A model generated the notes under the pieces. The model ran no database searches and was not told the DNA's origin. It saw only the letters and a list, made by a program, of their open reading frames with translations. From Amycolatopsis sp. A133 (GTDB lineage: Bacteria > Actinomycetota > Actinomycetes > Mycobacteriales > Pseudonocardiaceae): a stretch of 64,000 nucleotides of DNA. Positions 1-9,196 of the stretch are shown here, piece by piece; position 1 is the stretch's first letter, and each line of letters opens with the position of its first letter. The DNA lies in NCBI RefSeq assembly GCF_031082405.1, contig NZ_JAVHJU010000043.1, positions 186,001-250,000 of the forward strand, read 5' to 3'. A program made the position numbers and the translations under genes.

Positions 1-2
1 GC

Positions 3-1271
3 CGCGTGGTGGCGGCCGGCGCCGAACTGGCTCGTCCCGAGCAGGCGCACACCGTCCACGCCGAGGTGGCCGGGCTGCGGCCCGGAGCCGAATACTTCTA
101 CCGCTTCCGGGCCGGGCCCGAGCTGAGCCCGGTGGGCCGGACGAAGACCGCGCCGCGGCCGGGCGCGCGCACCGACCGGTTCGCGTTCGCCTTCGCCAGC
201 TGCCAGAACTACCCCGAAGGCTTCTACACCGCCTACCGGCACTTGGCCGAGGAAGACCTCGACCTCGTCGCGTTCCTCGGCGACTACATCTACGAAGGCG
301 GCGCGCAAGGCACAATCGGCCGCGGTCACGCGCCGGCCGGCGAAACCTGGACGCTCGCCGACTACCGCACCCGGCTCGCCCAGTACAAAACCGACCCGGA
401 CCTGCAGGCGGCCCACGCGGCCTTCCCGTGGGCGGTCGTGTTCGACGACCACGAAGTGGAGAACAACTGGGCGGGAGACCTCTCCCAACCGGACACCGAG
501 CCCGACCAGGACCCGGCGGTGTTCCGGCAGCGCCGCGCGGCCGCGTTCCAGGCCTACTACGAGCACATGCCGCTGCGGCGCGCCCAGCGTCCGTCCGGCC
601 CGGACATCCGGATCCACCGGCGGCTGACCTTCGGCGACCTGGCCGACGTGCACCTGCTCGACACCCGCCAGTTCCGCGACGACCAGGAAGTCACGCCCGA
701 GGAGCGGCTCGACCCGGCCCGCACGATCCTCGGCTCCGCGCAGCGGGAGTGGCTGCTGCGGAACCTGGCCGGGCGGACCGCGCGTTGGAACATCCTGGCC
801 CAGCAGGTGTTCTTCTCCGCCCGCGACTTCACCGCCGGCCCGGCGACGAGCTTCAGCGACGACGCGTGGGACAGCTACCCGGTCGAGCGCGATCTCGTCC
901 GCGACCACCTGGCCAAGGCGAGCAACCCGGTGGTGATCACCGGCGACGTGCACGCGAGCTACGTCGCCGACATCAAAGCCGACTTCGCGAACCCGGCCTC
1001 GGCGACCGTGGGCACCGAACTGGTGGGCACGTCGATCACCTCGGGCGGCGACGGCGTCGACCAGAACGCGGGCGACGCCGTGCAGCTGCAGGAGAATCCG
1101 CACATCAAGTTCGTCAACCGCAAGCGCGGTTACGTCCGCAACGTCGTCACCCGTACCGAGTGGACGGCCGATTACCGCGTCGTCGACTACGTTTCGCGGC
1201 CCGGCGCGCCCGTGACGACCCGCGCGAGCTTCGTCATCACCGACGGCGAACCCGGGGCGATCCCCCGCTAA
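3..1271 (+). CDS. phoD: PhoD-family alkaline phosphatase/phosphodiesterase, 5'-truncated by window edge
   Basis: The reading frame is open to the first base of the window, so the N-terminus (including any Tat signal) lies outside. The visible 422 codons match PhoD metallophosphatases, which are secreted and release phosphate from phosphomono- and diesters using Fe3+/Ca2+. Family motifs are present in order: the start of an Ig-like N-terminal domain, FAFASCQNY, FLGDYIYEGG, VFDDHEVENNW and VVITGDVHASY, supplying the metal-binding Asp, Asn and His residues. It ends at TAA with no partner gene nearby. The 299 bases after it hold no gene that I can recognise. Confidence 0.9.
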   Translation, partial: RVVAAGAELARPEQAHTVHAEVAGLRPGAEYFYRFRAGPELSPVGRTKTAPRPGARTDRFAFAFASCQNYPEGFYTAYRHLAEEDLDLVAFLGDYIYEGGAQGTIGRGHAPAGETWTLADYRTRLAQYKTDPDLQAAHAAFPWAVVFDDHEVENNWAGDLSQPDTEPDQDPAVFRQRRAAAFQAYYEHMPLRRAQRPSGPDIRIHRRLTFGDLADVHLLDTRQFRDDQEVTPEERLDPARTILGSAQREWLLRNLAGRTARWNILAQQVFFSARDFTAGPATSFSDDAWDSYPVERDLVRDHLAKASNPVVITGDVHASYVADIKADFANPASATVGTELVGTSITSGGDGVDQNAGDAVQLQENPHIKFVNRKRGYVRNVVTRTEWTADYRVVDYVSRPGAPVTTRASFVITDGEPGAIPR

Positions 1272-1570
1272 GGCTTTTCGGCTTGCCGTTTGAGAAGAAC
1301 GCGTTCAGGCAGGCGCGCTGGGGTTCGACGCTGCGGCTCGGCTCGATCGGTCATCGCGGCCGGGTCGAGGCCGAGCCGCGGCCCCGCCCGGTCAGGTCCC
1401 CGCAGAGAAAATCGCGGCGGAACGATTGAACACCCCGCTCGGCTGGGTAGGTCTCCAGTACTCGGGACGGGGTCTCGGGGACGGACGGCGGCCTGCTGGG
1501 ATGACCGCCTCGCACCGTCGGGGCGGTATTGGGCTACGACGGTCATCGCAGCAGGCCGCCGTCGACACCC

Positions 1571-1939
1571 TCACCTCTCCAGCGGCAGAAACTCTGCCAG
1601 CCCCGCGAGCACGATCTTCCTCCGGGCCACCGGGGAAGGAAGCACCCGCAACTGCACGCCGGCGAGCCGGCAAGCCCGGGCGAGGAGGGCCAACTGCTGG
1701 AGCGCCTCCATTGCCAGGTACGTGACCGCCGTCAGGTCGACGACCACGCAGCCGGTGTCATCGGCTGCGCGCTGCAGAGCGGCGTCGGTCGCGGTTGAGA
1801 GACCGGCGACGGCGGCCTCGTCGAGGGGCCCGTAGGCGGTCAGGGTCACGACCGCGGCGAGCGGGCCGGTGACGGTGAATTCCGCTGCCGGTTCCCCGGC
1901 GGCGCCACGCCCGGAGACCTCAGCGTGCGTCGTGCTCAT
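1571..1939 (-). CDS. STAS-domain protein (anti-sigma factor antagonist-like)
   Basis: About 122 residues with a STAS fold: a beta-rich N-terminal half, then CVVVDLTAVTYL, then helices and a closing strand. Such proteins bind anti-sigma factors in partner-switching regulation. The position normally holding the phosphorylated Ser/Thr (D-S/T-x-G-L context) reads YLAMEAL here, so classical SpoIIAA-type phosphoregulation looks lost. Start ATG at 1939 is preferred; a GTG three codons upstream is possible. It stands alone with no cognate kinase or sigma factor beside it. Family assignment is fairly secure, role unknown. Confidence 0.7.
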   Translation of the reverse strand: MSTTHAEVSGRGAAGEPAAEFTVTGPLAAVVTLTAYGPLDEAAVAGLSTATDAALQRAADDTGCVVVDLTAVTYLAMEALQQLALLARACRLAGVQLRVLPSPVARRKIVLAGLAEFLPLER

Positions 1940-2140
1940 TCGGTGCACCCCGTTCTCGCCGACGTCATCTGCTGACTACAGCGCCGCCGAGCTTCGTGTT
2001 GTTACCCAGTCCCCTGCCGCGCCGGGGACCAAGTTGGCATTCGGAGCCGACGGTCGAGGGGATGGCCAGGCGTGCCGGAGAGGTGGTATCCGCTGCGGCT
2101 GGATTCAGTCGCCACCGCCGGGTACCGGTGACGCCGCCGA

Positions 2141-3505
2141 TCACCGGGTTGTCGTGTGGTCTCGAGTACCGGGATCGTCTCCGCCGGTGTCCTCGGCAGT
2201 GTCCTCAGGGGCGCCGCGCGGCGTGTTGCGCGCCGACCGGGATCCCACCACGGCGAGCAGGACGCCGACCGCGAGCAGGATGCCGCCACGCAGCCAGACG
2301 CCGGCCTCGATCTGGGTGCCCAGCAGCAGGCAAGACGCCAAACCGAGCACCGGGAGCGCAGTGGGCGCGCGGAAGTGCGGGAGCGCCTGCTGGTCCCGCC
2401 GCAGGACCAGGACCGCGGTGTTCACCGCGGCGAACACGATGAGCAGCAGCAACACCAGCGTCGAGGCGAGGACGTCGATCTCACCGGTCAACGCGAGGAC
2501 GAGCGAGAGCCCGCTGGTCACCACGATCGCGACCCAGGGCGTGCGCCGGCGGGGCAGCACCTTCGCCAGCACGGACGGCAGCAGGCGATCACGGGCCATT
2601 CCGTACGCCAGCCGCGAAGACATGATCCCGGTGAGCAGAGCGCCGTTGGTCACCGCCACCAGTGCCACTACACCGAACACCCACTGCGGTACCCCGCCGG
2701 CCACCCGCACGACCTCCAGGAGCGGGCCGCTGGACGCAGCCAGCCGTTCGGCGGGCACCACCGCCCCGGCGACCACGCCGACCAACAGGTACAACACCCC
2801 CGCGGTGGCCATCGCCCCGAACAACGCACGGGGATAAGACCGGCGGGGATCCTTCGTTTCCTCCGCCACGTTGACCGAGGTCTCGAAACCCACAAAAGCG
2901 TAGTACGCCAGCACGACCCCGCCGAGCACCGCGGTGACCGGGCCGCGCTCCGCAGTGCCGATTTCGGTCAGCCGGTCGAGGTCGGCGTCCCCACGCAAGA
3001 TCACCCAGGCGCCGAGCCCGACCACCAGTACCAGACCGCCCGCCTCGATCAAGGTGGCCAGCATATTGGCCCGCAGCGAGTCCTTGATACCGCGAGCGTT
3101 GAGCACGCCCAGCGCGAGCAGGAAGACGACGGCCACCAGCGCGGTCGGCAACTGGACGAACTGCCGCAGGTAGTCACCGGCGAAGCCGCGGGCCAACGCG
3201 GCCACCGACACGACCCCGGCCGCCAGCATGCAGAACCCGACCACAAACCCGGCGAACGGGCCGAACGCACGGTGGGCATAGTGTGATGCGCCGCCCGCTC
3301 GCGGATATTTGGTCGCCAACTCGGCGTAAGAAGCCGCGGTGAGCACGGCCAGCACCAGCGCAACAGTCAGTGGCAGCCACACCGCGCTACCGGAAACACC
3401 GGCGATCTGCCCGATCAGTACGTAAATCCCCGCGCCGAGCACATCACCCACGATGAACAGGTACAGCAGCGGAGTGGTCACCTCGCGCGCCAACGGTTCG
3501 CTCAT
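2141..3505 (-). CDS. APC-superfamily amino acid/polyamine permease
   Basis: A 454-residue integral membrane protein with about 12 hydrophobic segments. The first helix carries the APC signature region (VGDVLGAGIYVLIG), whose broken-helix Gly residues help bind substrate in this family, and FVGFETSVNVAEETKDP is the conserved segment around helix 6-7. The C-terminus is a short acidic, disordered tail rich in Thr, Glu and Asp. It should act as a cytoplasmic membrane amino acid transporter; the substrate cannot be told from sequence. ATG at 3505; single gene with no obvious partner. Confidence 0.88.
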   Translation of the reverse strand: MSEPLAREVTTPLLYLFIVGDVLGAGIYVLIGQIAGVSGSAVWLPLTVALVLAVLTAASYAELATKYPRAGGASHYAHRAFGPFAGFVVGFCMLAAGVVSVAALARGFAGDYLRQFVQLPTALVAVVFLLALGVLNARGIKDSLRANMLATLIEAGGLVLVVGLGAWVILRGDADLDRLTEIGTAERGPVTAVLGGVVLAYYAFVGFETSVNVAEETKDPRRSYPRALFGAMATAGVLYLLVGVVAGAVVPAERLAASSGPLLEVVRVAGGVPQWVFGVVALVAVTNGALLTGIMSSRLAYGMARDRLLPSVLAKVLPRRRTPWVAIVVTSGLSLVLALTGEIDVLASTLVLLLLIVFAAVNTAVLVLRRDQQALPHFRAPTALPVLGLASCLLLGTQIEAGVWLRGGILLAVGVLLAVVGSRSARNTPRGAPEDTAEDTGGDDPGTRDHTTTR

Positions 3506-3508
3506 CGC

Positions 3509-3751
3509 TCAAGTCTCCTGTGACTTCGGTTCCCGCGCTGGCTGGCGCCACGCAAGCGCTGCTGGGGTCCGCTCCACCTGGACTCCACCAACGCCCAGCT
3601 CAGTTTCCTCCGGCCGACGGGAACGTCGCCAGCCGGGCCCGCCCGCGGTGGCCACCTTGTGCCCGTCGGAGCTGAACGCGATTGCATCGACGCTGTCGGT
3701 GCTAGTCCCCCCGGTCGGCTTGGCGGTGCCAATCCCACAATCCTTCGACAA
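3509..3751 (-). pseudogene. WD40-repeat protein remnant
   Basis: Within this short stretch one blade of a WD40 beta-propeller is readable (DSVDAIAFSSDGHKVATAGG), matching the usual V.AIAFSPDG..LATAG consensus. Nothing before or after continues a propeller, so it is probably a leftover from a larger gene. An open frame of 80 codons runs through it, but the rest of the translation is low-complexity and not recognisable. It fills the gap between the permease and the response regulator. Confidence 0.5.
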
Positions 3752-3769
3752 GAACCGCGCGGTCAGACC

Positions 3770-4429
3770 TCAGACCTGCACAAGACCGGTTTGGTAAGCG
3801 ATGACGACCAGCTGGGCCCGGTCGTGGGCGTGGAGCTTCATCATCGCCCGGTTCACGTGGGTCTTCACGGTGAGCGGCGACACGAACCACCGCGTCGCGA
3901 TGGCGTCGTTCGTCAGGCCCTGCGCGACCAAGACCACCACCTCGCGCTCGCGCTGGGTCAGCACGCTCAGCCTTTCGACGTCGGCTTCGGAGACCGGAGC
4001 GCCGGATCGCAGCTTGCCGATGAGCAACCTGGTGGCGGTCTGCGTCAGGGGCGCGTCCCCGGCGACGACCGCGCGGATGGCGGTCAGGAGCTCGTCCGGT
4101 TCCAGGCCCTTGCCGAGGAACCCGCTGGCGCCGGCCCGGATGGCGCGCACGACGTGGTCGTCCACCTCGAACGTGGTGAGGATGAGTACCTTGACCCCGG
4201 CGAGGTCTTCGTCGGCGACGATCTGCCGCGTTGCCTCCAGCCCGTCCATTTCCGGCATCCGGATGTCCATCAGCACGACATCGGCGCGGGTACTGCGCAG
4301 CAGGCTCAGCGCCTCCCGGCCGTCTCCGGCTTCACCGACGACCTCGAGGTCGGGTGCCGCGTCGATGAGCACCCGGAAGCCGGCGCGGATGAGCGCCTGG
4401 TCGTCGGCCAGCAGCACGCGAATGCTCAT
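3770..4429 (-). CDS. NarL/LuxR-family response regulator
   Basis: 219 residues: a receiver domain (MSIRVLLADDQALIRAGF, phospho-acceptor Asp in VVLMDIRMPEMDG, conserved Thr and Lys in LILTTF and GKGLEPDEL) followed by a LuxR-type helix-turn-helix (LTQREREVVVLVAQGLTNDAIA). It should bind DNA when phosphorylated by the histidine kinase encoded immediately upstream. Its ATG overlaps the kinase stop as ATGA, so the two are translationally coupled. The order ATPase, permease, kinase, regulator suggests that this system senses a compound and controls its own exporter. Confidence 0.95.
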   Translation of the reverse strand: MSIRVLLADDQALIRAGFRVLIDAAPDLEVVGEAGDGREALSLLRSTRADVVLMDIRMPEMDGLEATRQIVADEDLAGVKVLILTTFEVDDHVVRAIRAGASGFLGKGLEPDELLTAIRAVVAGDAPLTQTATRLLIGKLRSGAPVSEADVERLSVLTQREREVVVLVAQGLTNDAIATRWFVSPLTVKTHVNRAMMKLHAHDRAQLVVIAYQTGLVQV

Positions 4430-5619
4430 GCCTCGTCTCCTTCGTGGTAGGGCAAGCTGACGTGGACGCGGAAGAGCCCTCCTCCGCCGGCGCCCGCCCG
4501 GACCGTGCCGCCCACCGCGCCGGTGCGCTCGGACATGCCCACCAGCCCGAGCCCGGTGCCGGGAACGCGTCCCCCGGTCCGGACGGCGTTGACGACCTCG
4601 AGCACCAGCGCGGACGTCGTGTAAGTCACCGACAGGTGCGCCGTTCCGGTGCCGTGCCGGTGCGCGTTCGTCAAGGCCTCTTGCACCACGCGGTACGCGA
4701 CCAGATCGACCGTCTCGGGGAGCGGCCGGGACTCCCCCGCGGACGTCCACTTCAGATCCAGGCCCGAAGCGCGGAACAACTCGACCAGCGACGAGAACTG
4801 GGCCACTCCCGGCGCAGGCTCGGTCGGTGACACCGGATCGTCCGGCCGGCGCAGCACCCCCAGCAGGCCACGCAGTTCGTCCAGCACCGCGCGACCCGAG
4901 CGGCGGACGTGGGTGAGCGCCGCACGCGCGGCTTCGGGCCGGTCTCCGACGAGTTGCTCGGCCGCCGCGGCCTGCACGGTGATCACCGCGATGTGGTGCG
5001 CGACGATGTCGTGCAGCTCGCGCGCGATGTGGAGCCGTTCCTCCGCCACTCGACGACGTGCCTCTTCCTCGCGGGTGCGTTCGGCGCGGATGGCGCGGTC
5101 CTCCACCGCCTTGATGTAGGCGCGGCGGCTGCGCACGGCTTCACCGACCGCGCCCGCCATCCCGACCAGAGCGAACTTCGCGACGCCCTCCTGGGTGGCG
5201 TCGGACGTCGGGGGCAGCACGAGGACGATCCCGACGACCAGCAGCAGGACGACCGGTACCGCGGACCGGAGCGTCGTCCACCGGTCGGTCCGGGCGGCGA
5301 CCGTGTACGTCGCCACCATCACCGGTACCAGGAACGGCTCCAAATCCGCGCCCGACTTCACCGCCGGCAGGAGACCCGCCCCCGTGACCACCAATGTCCA
5401 CAAAGGCCACTTACGGCGCACGGCCAGCACCGCGGTGACGACGGTCAGCAGGACGAACACAGCCGGCGTCTGCAGCTCGGCGCCGGCGTCGGGCCGGTTG
5501 ACCGTGCTGACCACGAACAACGCGGACGCGCCGAAGGCGTCCACGAGGGTCGGATTCCGTCGGGCGAACGAACGGATCCGGCCGAGCGTGGACGCCTCCG
5601 GCCCCGGGGACGCGGTCAT
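4426..5619 (-). CDS. Sensor histidine kinase (HisKA_3 family)
   Basis: A 398-residue membrane sensor: several hydrophobic segments in the first 170 residues, a coiled linker rich in Arg/Glu, the phospho-accepting His in ARELHDIVAHHIAVI, and a C-terminal ATPase domain with the N-box region EALTNAHRHG and GTGLGLVGMSERT. This is the NarX/DesK-type kinase class that pairs with LuxR-family regulators. ATG 5619 is chosen because it overlaps the permease stop (ATGA); a start 18 codons upstream is open but lies inside the permease gene. Partner regulator follows at 4429. Confidence 0.93.
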   Translation of the reverse strand: MTASPGPEASTLGRIRSFARRNPTLVDAFGASALFVVSTVNRPDAGAELQTPAVFVLLTVVTAVLAVRRKWPLWTLVVTGAGLLPAVKSGADLEPFLVPVMVATYTVAARTDRWTTLRSAVPVVLLLVVGIVLVLPPTSDATQEGVAKFALVGMAGAVGEAVRSRRAYIKAVEDRAIRAERTREEEARRRVAEERLHIARELHDIVAHHIAVITVQAAAAEQLVGDRPEAARAALTHVRRSGRAVLDELRGLLGVLRRPDDPVSPTEPAPGVAQFSSLVELFRASGLDLKWTSAGESRPLPETVDLVAYRVVQEALTNAHRHGTGTAHLSVTYTTSALVLEVVNAVRTGGRVPGTGLGLVGMSERTGAVGGTVRAGAGGGGLFRVHVSLPYHEGDEA

Positions 5620-6443
5620 ACGTCGCGGCGGCGCAGCAGCAAAGCGGCGGCCAGCAGGGGAACGACCACCCAAGCCGCGAAGACGGCGGCGCCGGCTCCC
5701 GCACCCAGGAGGTTCGGGGCCGGGGTGATGGCGGCGAACGCGTCACTGGCGTTCGACGGGAGGAACTTCAGCACGTCGTCCCGCCAGGACGCCGGCAGCA
5801 CCAGGCTGCCCAGTCCCGGCACGATGAAGACCAGGCCGACCAGCGCCGAGATCGCGCCCGCCGTGTTCCGCATGAGCGCACCCAGCGCCAGCCCCAGGAG
5901 GGCCACACCGGTCATCGTCACCGCGGACCCGAGCAACGCACCGGGAACACCGGTGTCGCCGATCGCCGCCGCGGGGTGACCGTTGCCCTTCATGAACGAC
6001 TGCCCCGAGAAGAAGACCACGAGCGCGGCCGCCAGCATGGCGGGGAACACCGTGCCCGCGACGACCACGACCTTGCCGGCGAGGACCGGAACCCGCGACG
6101 GCACACCGGTCACCGTTGACCTGATCATTCCGGTCGAGTACTCGCTGGAGATGTTCAGCACCCCCAGCACACCGACGACCAGCTGGGCGAACATCCCACC
6201 CGACAGCGTGATGCCGGTCGGATCGGTCACGCCGTTGACGCCGTCGCTGTCGCTGCCGAACGTCGCGGCGAAGATCAGCCCGATGGCGATCATGATGACC
6301 GCCGCCGATGCGAGCGTCAGCGCGCTCGAACGCAGCGAGCGCAGCTTCACCCATTCACTGCGAAGGACCCCCGCGAACGTCAGGCGGGTAGCCACTTCGT
6401 GCGGGACCGGCACGGCCGGGGTCTCGATCGTCGTCGTGCTCAT
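5616..6443 (-). CDS. ABC-2 type transporter permease
   Basis: 275 residues with about six hydrophobic segments and the N-terminal LRSEWVKLRSLRS amphipathic stretch typical of actinomycete ABC-2 exporter permeases, plus the ISSEYSTGMIRSTV motif between helices 2 and 3. It should form the membrane channel for the ATPase encoded just upstream (TGATG overlap, one shared base) and is coupled to the histidine kinase downstream. Such modules usually export peptides, antibiotics or lipids; the substrate is unknown here. Confidence 0.9.
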   Translation of the reverse strand: MSTTTIETPAVPVPHEVATRLTFAGVLRSEWVKLRSLRSSALTLASAAVIMIAIGLIFAATFGSDSDGVNGVTDPTGITLSGGMFAQLVVGVLGVLNISSEYSTGMIRSTVTGVPSRVPVLAGKVVVVAGTVFPAMLAAALVVFFSGQSFMKGNGHPAAAIGDTGVPGALLGSAVTMTGVALLGLALGALMRNTAGAISALVGLVFIVPGLGSLVLPASWRDDVLKFLPSNASDAFAAITPAPNLLGAGAGAAVFAAWVVVPLLAAALLLRRRDV

Positions 6444-7369
6444 CAGGCGGCCCTTCCGATCGAGGTGGTGGTCCTACCCTGATATTCGACGGCGTCGCGG
6501 GTGAGTTCCGTATAGGCCTCTTCCAACGACGCGCTCTGCGGCGTGAGCTCGCACAACGGCACACCCGCTTGCAACGCCTGCAGTCCGATCGCCTCGGCGG
6601 AAATCCCCGTCACGTGGAGCAAACCGCCTTCGACCGAGGTGATCGTCGCTCCCCGCCGCCGCAGCACGTCGGTCAGCGCGTCCGGGCGCGGCGTGCTGAC
6701 GCGAACGCCGTGATCGGCCGAAGCGATGAGGTCAGCCACCGACACGTCGGCGACGAGCCGGCCGCGCCCGAGGATGATCAGGTGTTCGGCCGTCAGTGCC
6801 ATTTCGCTCATCAGGTGCGAGGAGACGAATACCGTGCGGCCCTCCGCGGCCAGTCCCTTCAGCAGGTGCCGGATCCACTTGATGCCGTCCGGGTCCAGGC
6901 CGTTGACCGGCTCGTCGAGCATCACCGTCTGCGGATTCCCGAGAAGGGCCACCGCGATGCCCAGCCGCTGTCCCATGCCCAGGGAGAAGTTGCCGGCCCG
7001 CTTGCGCCCCACCTCCGCCAACCCGACGGTTTCCAGTACCTCATCGACCCTTTTCGCCTTGATACCGTGGGTGGCTCCGAGAGCGAGCAAGTGGTCCCGC
7101 GCCGAGCGACCGGGGTGGATGGCCTTGGCCTCCAGCAGCGCACCGATCTCCCGCAGGGGCGCCCGATGGCGGACGTAGGCTTTGCCGTTGATCCTCGTCG
7201 TCCCCGAAGTCGGCGCGTCCAGCCCCATCAGAACGCGCATCGTCGTCGACTTGCCGGCGCCGTTCGGCCCCAGGAATCCGGTCACCACGCCGGGTTTCAC
7301 CTCGAACGTCAGTCCGTCGACAGCTTTCTTGGACCCATAATGTTTTTTGAGGCTTTCGACTTCGATCAT
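6443..7369 (-). CDS. ABC transporter ATP-binding protein
   Basis: 308 residues with Walker A (GPNGAGKSTTM), Q-loop region, signature FSLGMGQRLGIA, Walker B (TVMLDEPVNGLDPDG) and the H-loop (VSSHLMSE). The C-terminal third is the extension common to DrrA/CcmA-like drug exporters. ATG 7369 is preceded by AGGAGAACCG, a strong ribosome site; the open frame extends 77 codons upstream but that part is not conserved-looking. First gene of a four-gene operon (ATPase, permease, kinase, regulator). Confidence 0.94.
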   Translation of the reverse strand: MIEVESLKKHYGSKKAVDGLTFEVKPGVVTGFLGPNGAGKSTTMRVLMGLDAPTSGTTRINGKAYVRHRAPLREIGALLEAKAIHPGRSARDHLLALGATHGIKAKRVDEVLETVGLAEVGRKRAGNFSLGMGQRLGIAVALLGNPQTVMLDEPVNGLDPDGIKWIRHLLKGLAAEGRTVFVSSHLMSEMALTAEHLIILGRGRLVADVSVADLIASADHGVRVSTPRPDALTDVLRRRGATITSVEGGLLHVTGISAEAIGLQALQAGVPLCELTPQSASLEEAYTELTRDAVEYQGRTTTSIGRAA

Positions 7370-7781
7370 CGGTTCTCCTAGTCTTGTCTCCGTCCGCTGA
7401 AGAATCACAGCTCGAACAGAAAAGCTCATCCTCCGGACGCAGGCAAAGCGCGTACCGCACCCGCAGTATCCATGGGCGCCGTACGCCCCCGCGGTCCGCG
7501 ATCTGGTCCAGCAAGCCTGAAGCACCCGACCACCCGGCCTTGGCCGGCGACACGCCGCTTTACCACGGTAAAGCCGAATCTCCCGCACCGTCAAATGCAA
7601 TGCGGTAACTCGTCAGTTTACCGAGACGCATTCGGTGCTGCACCCGGAACGCGTGCGAATGCAGCGAAGCACGCGTGCTTACCCGCAATGCCCACAAGTT
7701 CCCAAAGAAAGTTGCTCACCTATTCGAAGACTGCAGAACATCGTGACGATCCAGGTGGCCGCGTCGTGAGCGGCCACCCGG
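7370..7781. other. 412-bp intergenic region, no gene seen
   Basis: Lies upstream of the ABC operon and downstream of the XRE regulator gene, both on the minus strand. It is less GC-rich than the flanks in its right half, as expected for a promoter of the ABC operon, but I could not assign -10/-35 boxes or an operator with confidence. Confidence 0.4.
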
Positions 7782-8588
7782 TCACTTCCCGCCCGACCCG
7801 GCCAGTTCGCGAGCGTGTTCCCGGGTCTCGTCGTCCATCGGGAAAAAACACTCGATGCGCAACTCCTGCAGCGTCACGTCCTGCGGTGTGCCCAGTGTGG
7901 TCACCGTGGAGAAGTAGTCGAACCGCCGGCGGTCACGCTCGTACCGGATCGGCACGATCGGGAGAACGGGAGCCGTCGCGTCCACGACCCGCAAGTGCGA
8001 CGGTACTCCCGGGTAGCCCAGGACTTCACCGAGGATCCTCTGCGCCCGCTCGTCGAGAACACCCCCGATCGCCTCTCGCCTGGCCCGCCGGACCAGGGCT
8101 TCGGCGACCTCCGGCCAGTTCGTCACGTGGCGCCGCACGCCGTCCGGGTGGAACATCCGGCGGAGCACGTTCGCCGGTCCTGGCGGCTGCTCCGCCTGTC
8201 CGTCCCGGAGGAAGGCGAAGAACCGCCGGGCCGCGGTGTTGGTGTGCCGGATGTCCCAGCTGCGGTCCATCACCAGGGCCGGGAACGGTTCCTGCTGGGT
8301 GAGGATGGCCTCCAGCGCTTCTCGCACCGCGGCCAGAGATGGTGCGTCCAAGGCGGACTCCGGGTATTCCGGCGAGAATCCGGCACTGAGCAGGAGCGTG
8401 TTGCGCTCCCGCAACGGAACGTCGAGTACCTCCGCGAGCTTCAGCACCATGGCGCGGCTCGGGTTCGCCCGGCCCGTTTCCACAAAACTCAGGTGACGGA
8501 CCGACACGGCGGCTTCGGCGGCCAGCGCCAGCTGGCTCAGCCGCCGGGCGCCGCGCCAGTGTTTCAGCAAGGGACCTACGTCAGGCAC
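7782..8588 (-). CDS. XRE-family transcriptional regulator with MmyB-like ligand domain
   Basis: 268 residues: an N-terminal helix-turn-helix (LSQLALAAEAAVSVRHLSF, ETGRANPS) followed by the MmyB-like domain (FPALVMDRSWDIRHTN), which is thought to bind a small hydrophobic ligand in this widespread actinobacterial family. Its start overlaps the end of the AhpD-like gene by 8 bp, so the two form an operon. Such regulators commonly control a neighbouring oxidoreductase gene; autoregulation is plausible but no operator was identified. Confidence 0.9.
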   Translation of the reverse strand: MPDVGPLLKHWRGARRLSQLALAAEAAVSVRHLSFVETGRANPSRAMVLKLAEVLDVPLRERNTLLLSAGFSPEYPESALDAPSLAAVREALEAILTQQEPFPALVMDRSWDIRHTNTAARRFFAFLRDGQAEQPPGPANVLRRMFHPDGVRRHVTNWPEVAEALVRRARREAIGGVLDERAQRILGEVLGYPGVPSHLRVVDATAPVLPIVPIRYERDRRRFDYFSTVTTLGTPQDVTLQELRIECFFPMDDETREHARELAGSGGK

Positions 8589-9150
8589 CTGCCGAGTATC
8601 CCGTCTTCCAGGCGTGGGGCACCACGGCGTCCTCCAGCGGCGGCCAGGCGAGGTTGGCCGTGTAGTTCGTCATCGCCGAGATCGCCACCGCGGTGATGAC
8701 CTCGAAGACCTGCTCCTCGGCGAAACCCGCCGCCTTGAACGCCTGCACCTCGGCATCGTCGACGTGACCCCGCTTCTCGATCAGCGACCGGGTGAACGCC
8801 GACAGCGCCGCCATCCGCTCGTTCGCGGGGACCTTGCCCTGGCGGATCGCCTCGACCACGGCCGGCTCGACGCCGTCCTGGAGCGACTCCAGCGTGTGGA
8901 ACGCCACCGCCCACTCGCTGCGGTTGGCGACCGCGTTCGACAGCAGCAGGACTTGCCGCTCGTCCGGACCGAACGTGCCGCAGCGCCGGAAGTGACCGAA
9001 GGCCGAGAAGAAGGTGTTGATCAGCGCCGGCGAGTTCGCCATGAGCCCTGCACCGGCGGGAACGAAGCCGAAGGCGCTTTCGAGAACCTCGAGCGGCTCC
9101 TTGGCGGCTTCGGCGGCGGTCTCGGCAGTGTGGATCTGGTAACCGGTCAT
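8581..9150 (-). CDS. Carboxymuconolactone decarboxylase/AhpD-like protein lacking the CxxC
   Basis: 189 residues with the all-helical AhpD/CMD fold. The region that carries the peroxidatic E..CxxCxxxH motif in active alkylhydroperoxidases reads RSEWAVAFHTLES: Glu and His remain, both Cys are gone. Overall length and helix pattern match the family of macrophage-infectivity/alkylhydroperoxidase-related proteins. Without the cysteines it is unlikely to act as a thiol peroxidase. ATG 9150; co-transcribed with the XRE regulator, whose start overlaps its end. Confidence 0.82.
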   Translation of the reverse strand: MTGYQIHTAETAAEAAKEPLEVLESAFGFVPAGAGLMANSPALINTFFSAFGHFRRCGTFGPDERQVLLLSNAVANRSEWAVAFHTLESLQDGVEPAVVEAIRQGKVPANERMAALSAFTRSLIEKRGHVDDAEVQAFKAAGFAEEQVFEVITAVAISAMTNYTANLAWPPLEDAVVPHAWKTGYSAGA

Positions 9151-9196
9151 GGCTTGGAGTCTGCAGCACCCGGCGCACCGAACCAATTCCCTCCGA

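Noticed and set aside
428..1429. Long alternative frames across the phosphatase, the NB-ARC genes, the DXS gene and other GC-rich genes, some over 600 codons
   Set aside because: They are Arg/Pro/Ala-rich shadows in other frames with no motifs, ribosome sites or plausible starts, a usual artefact of high third-position GC.
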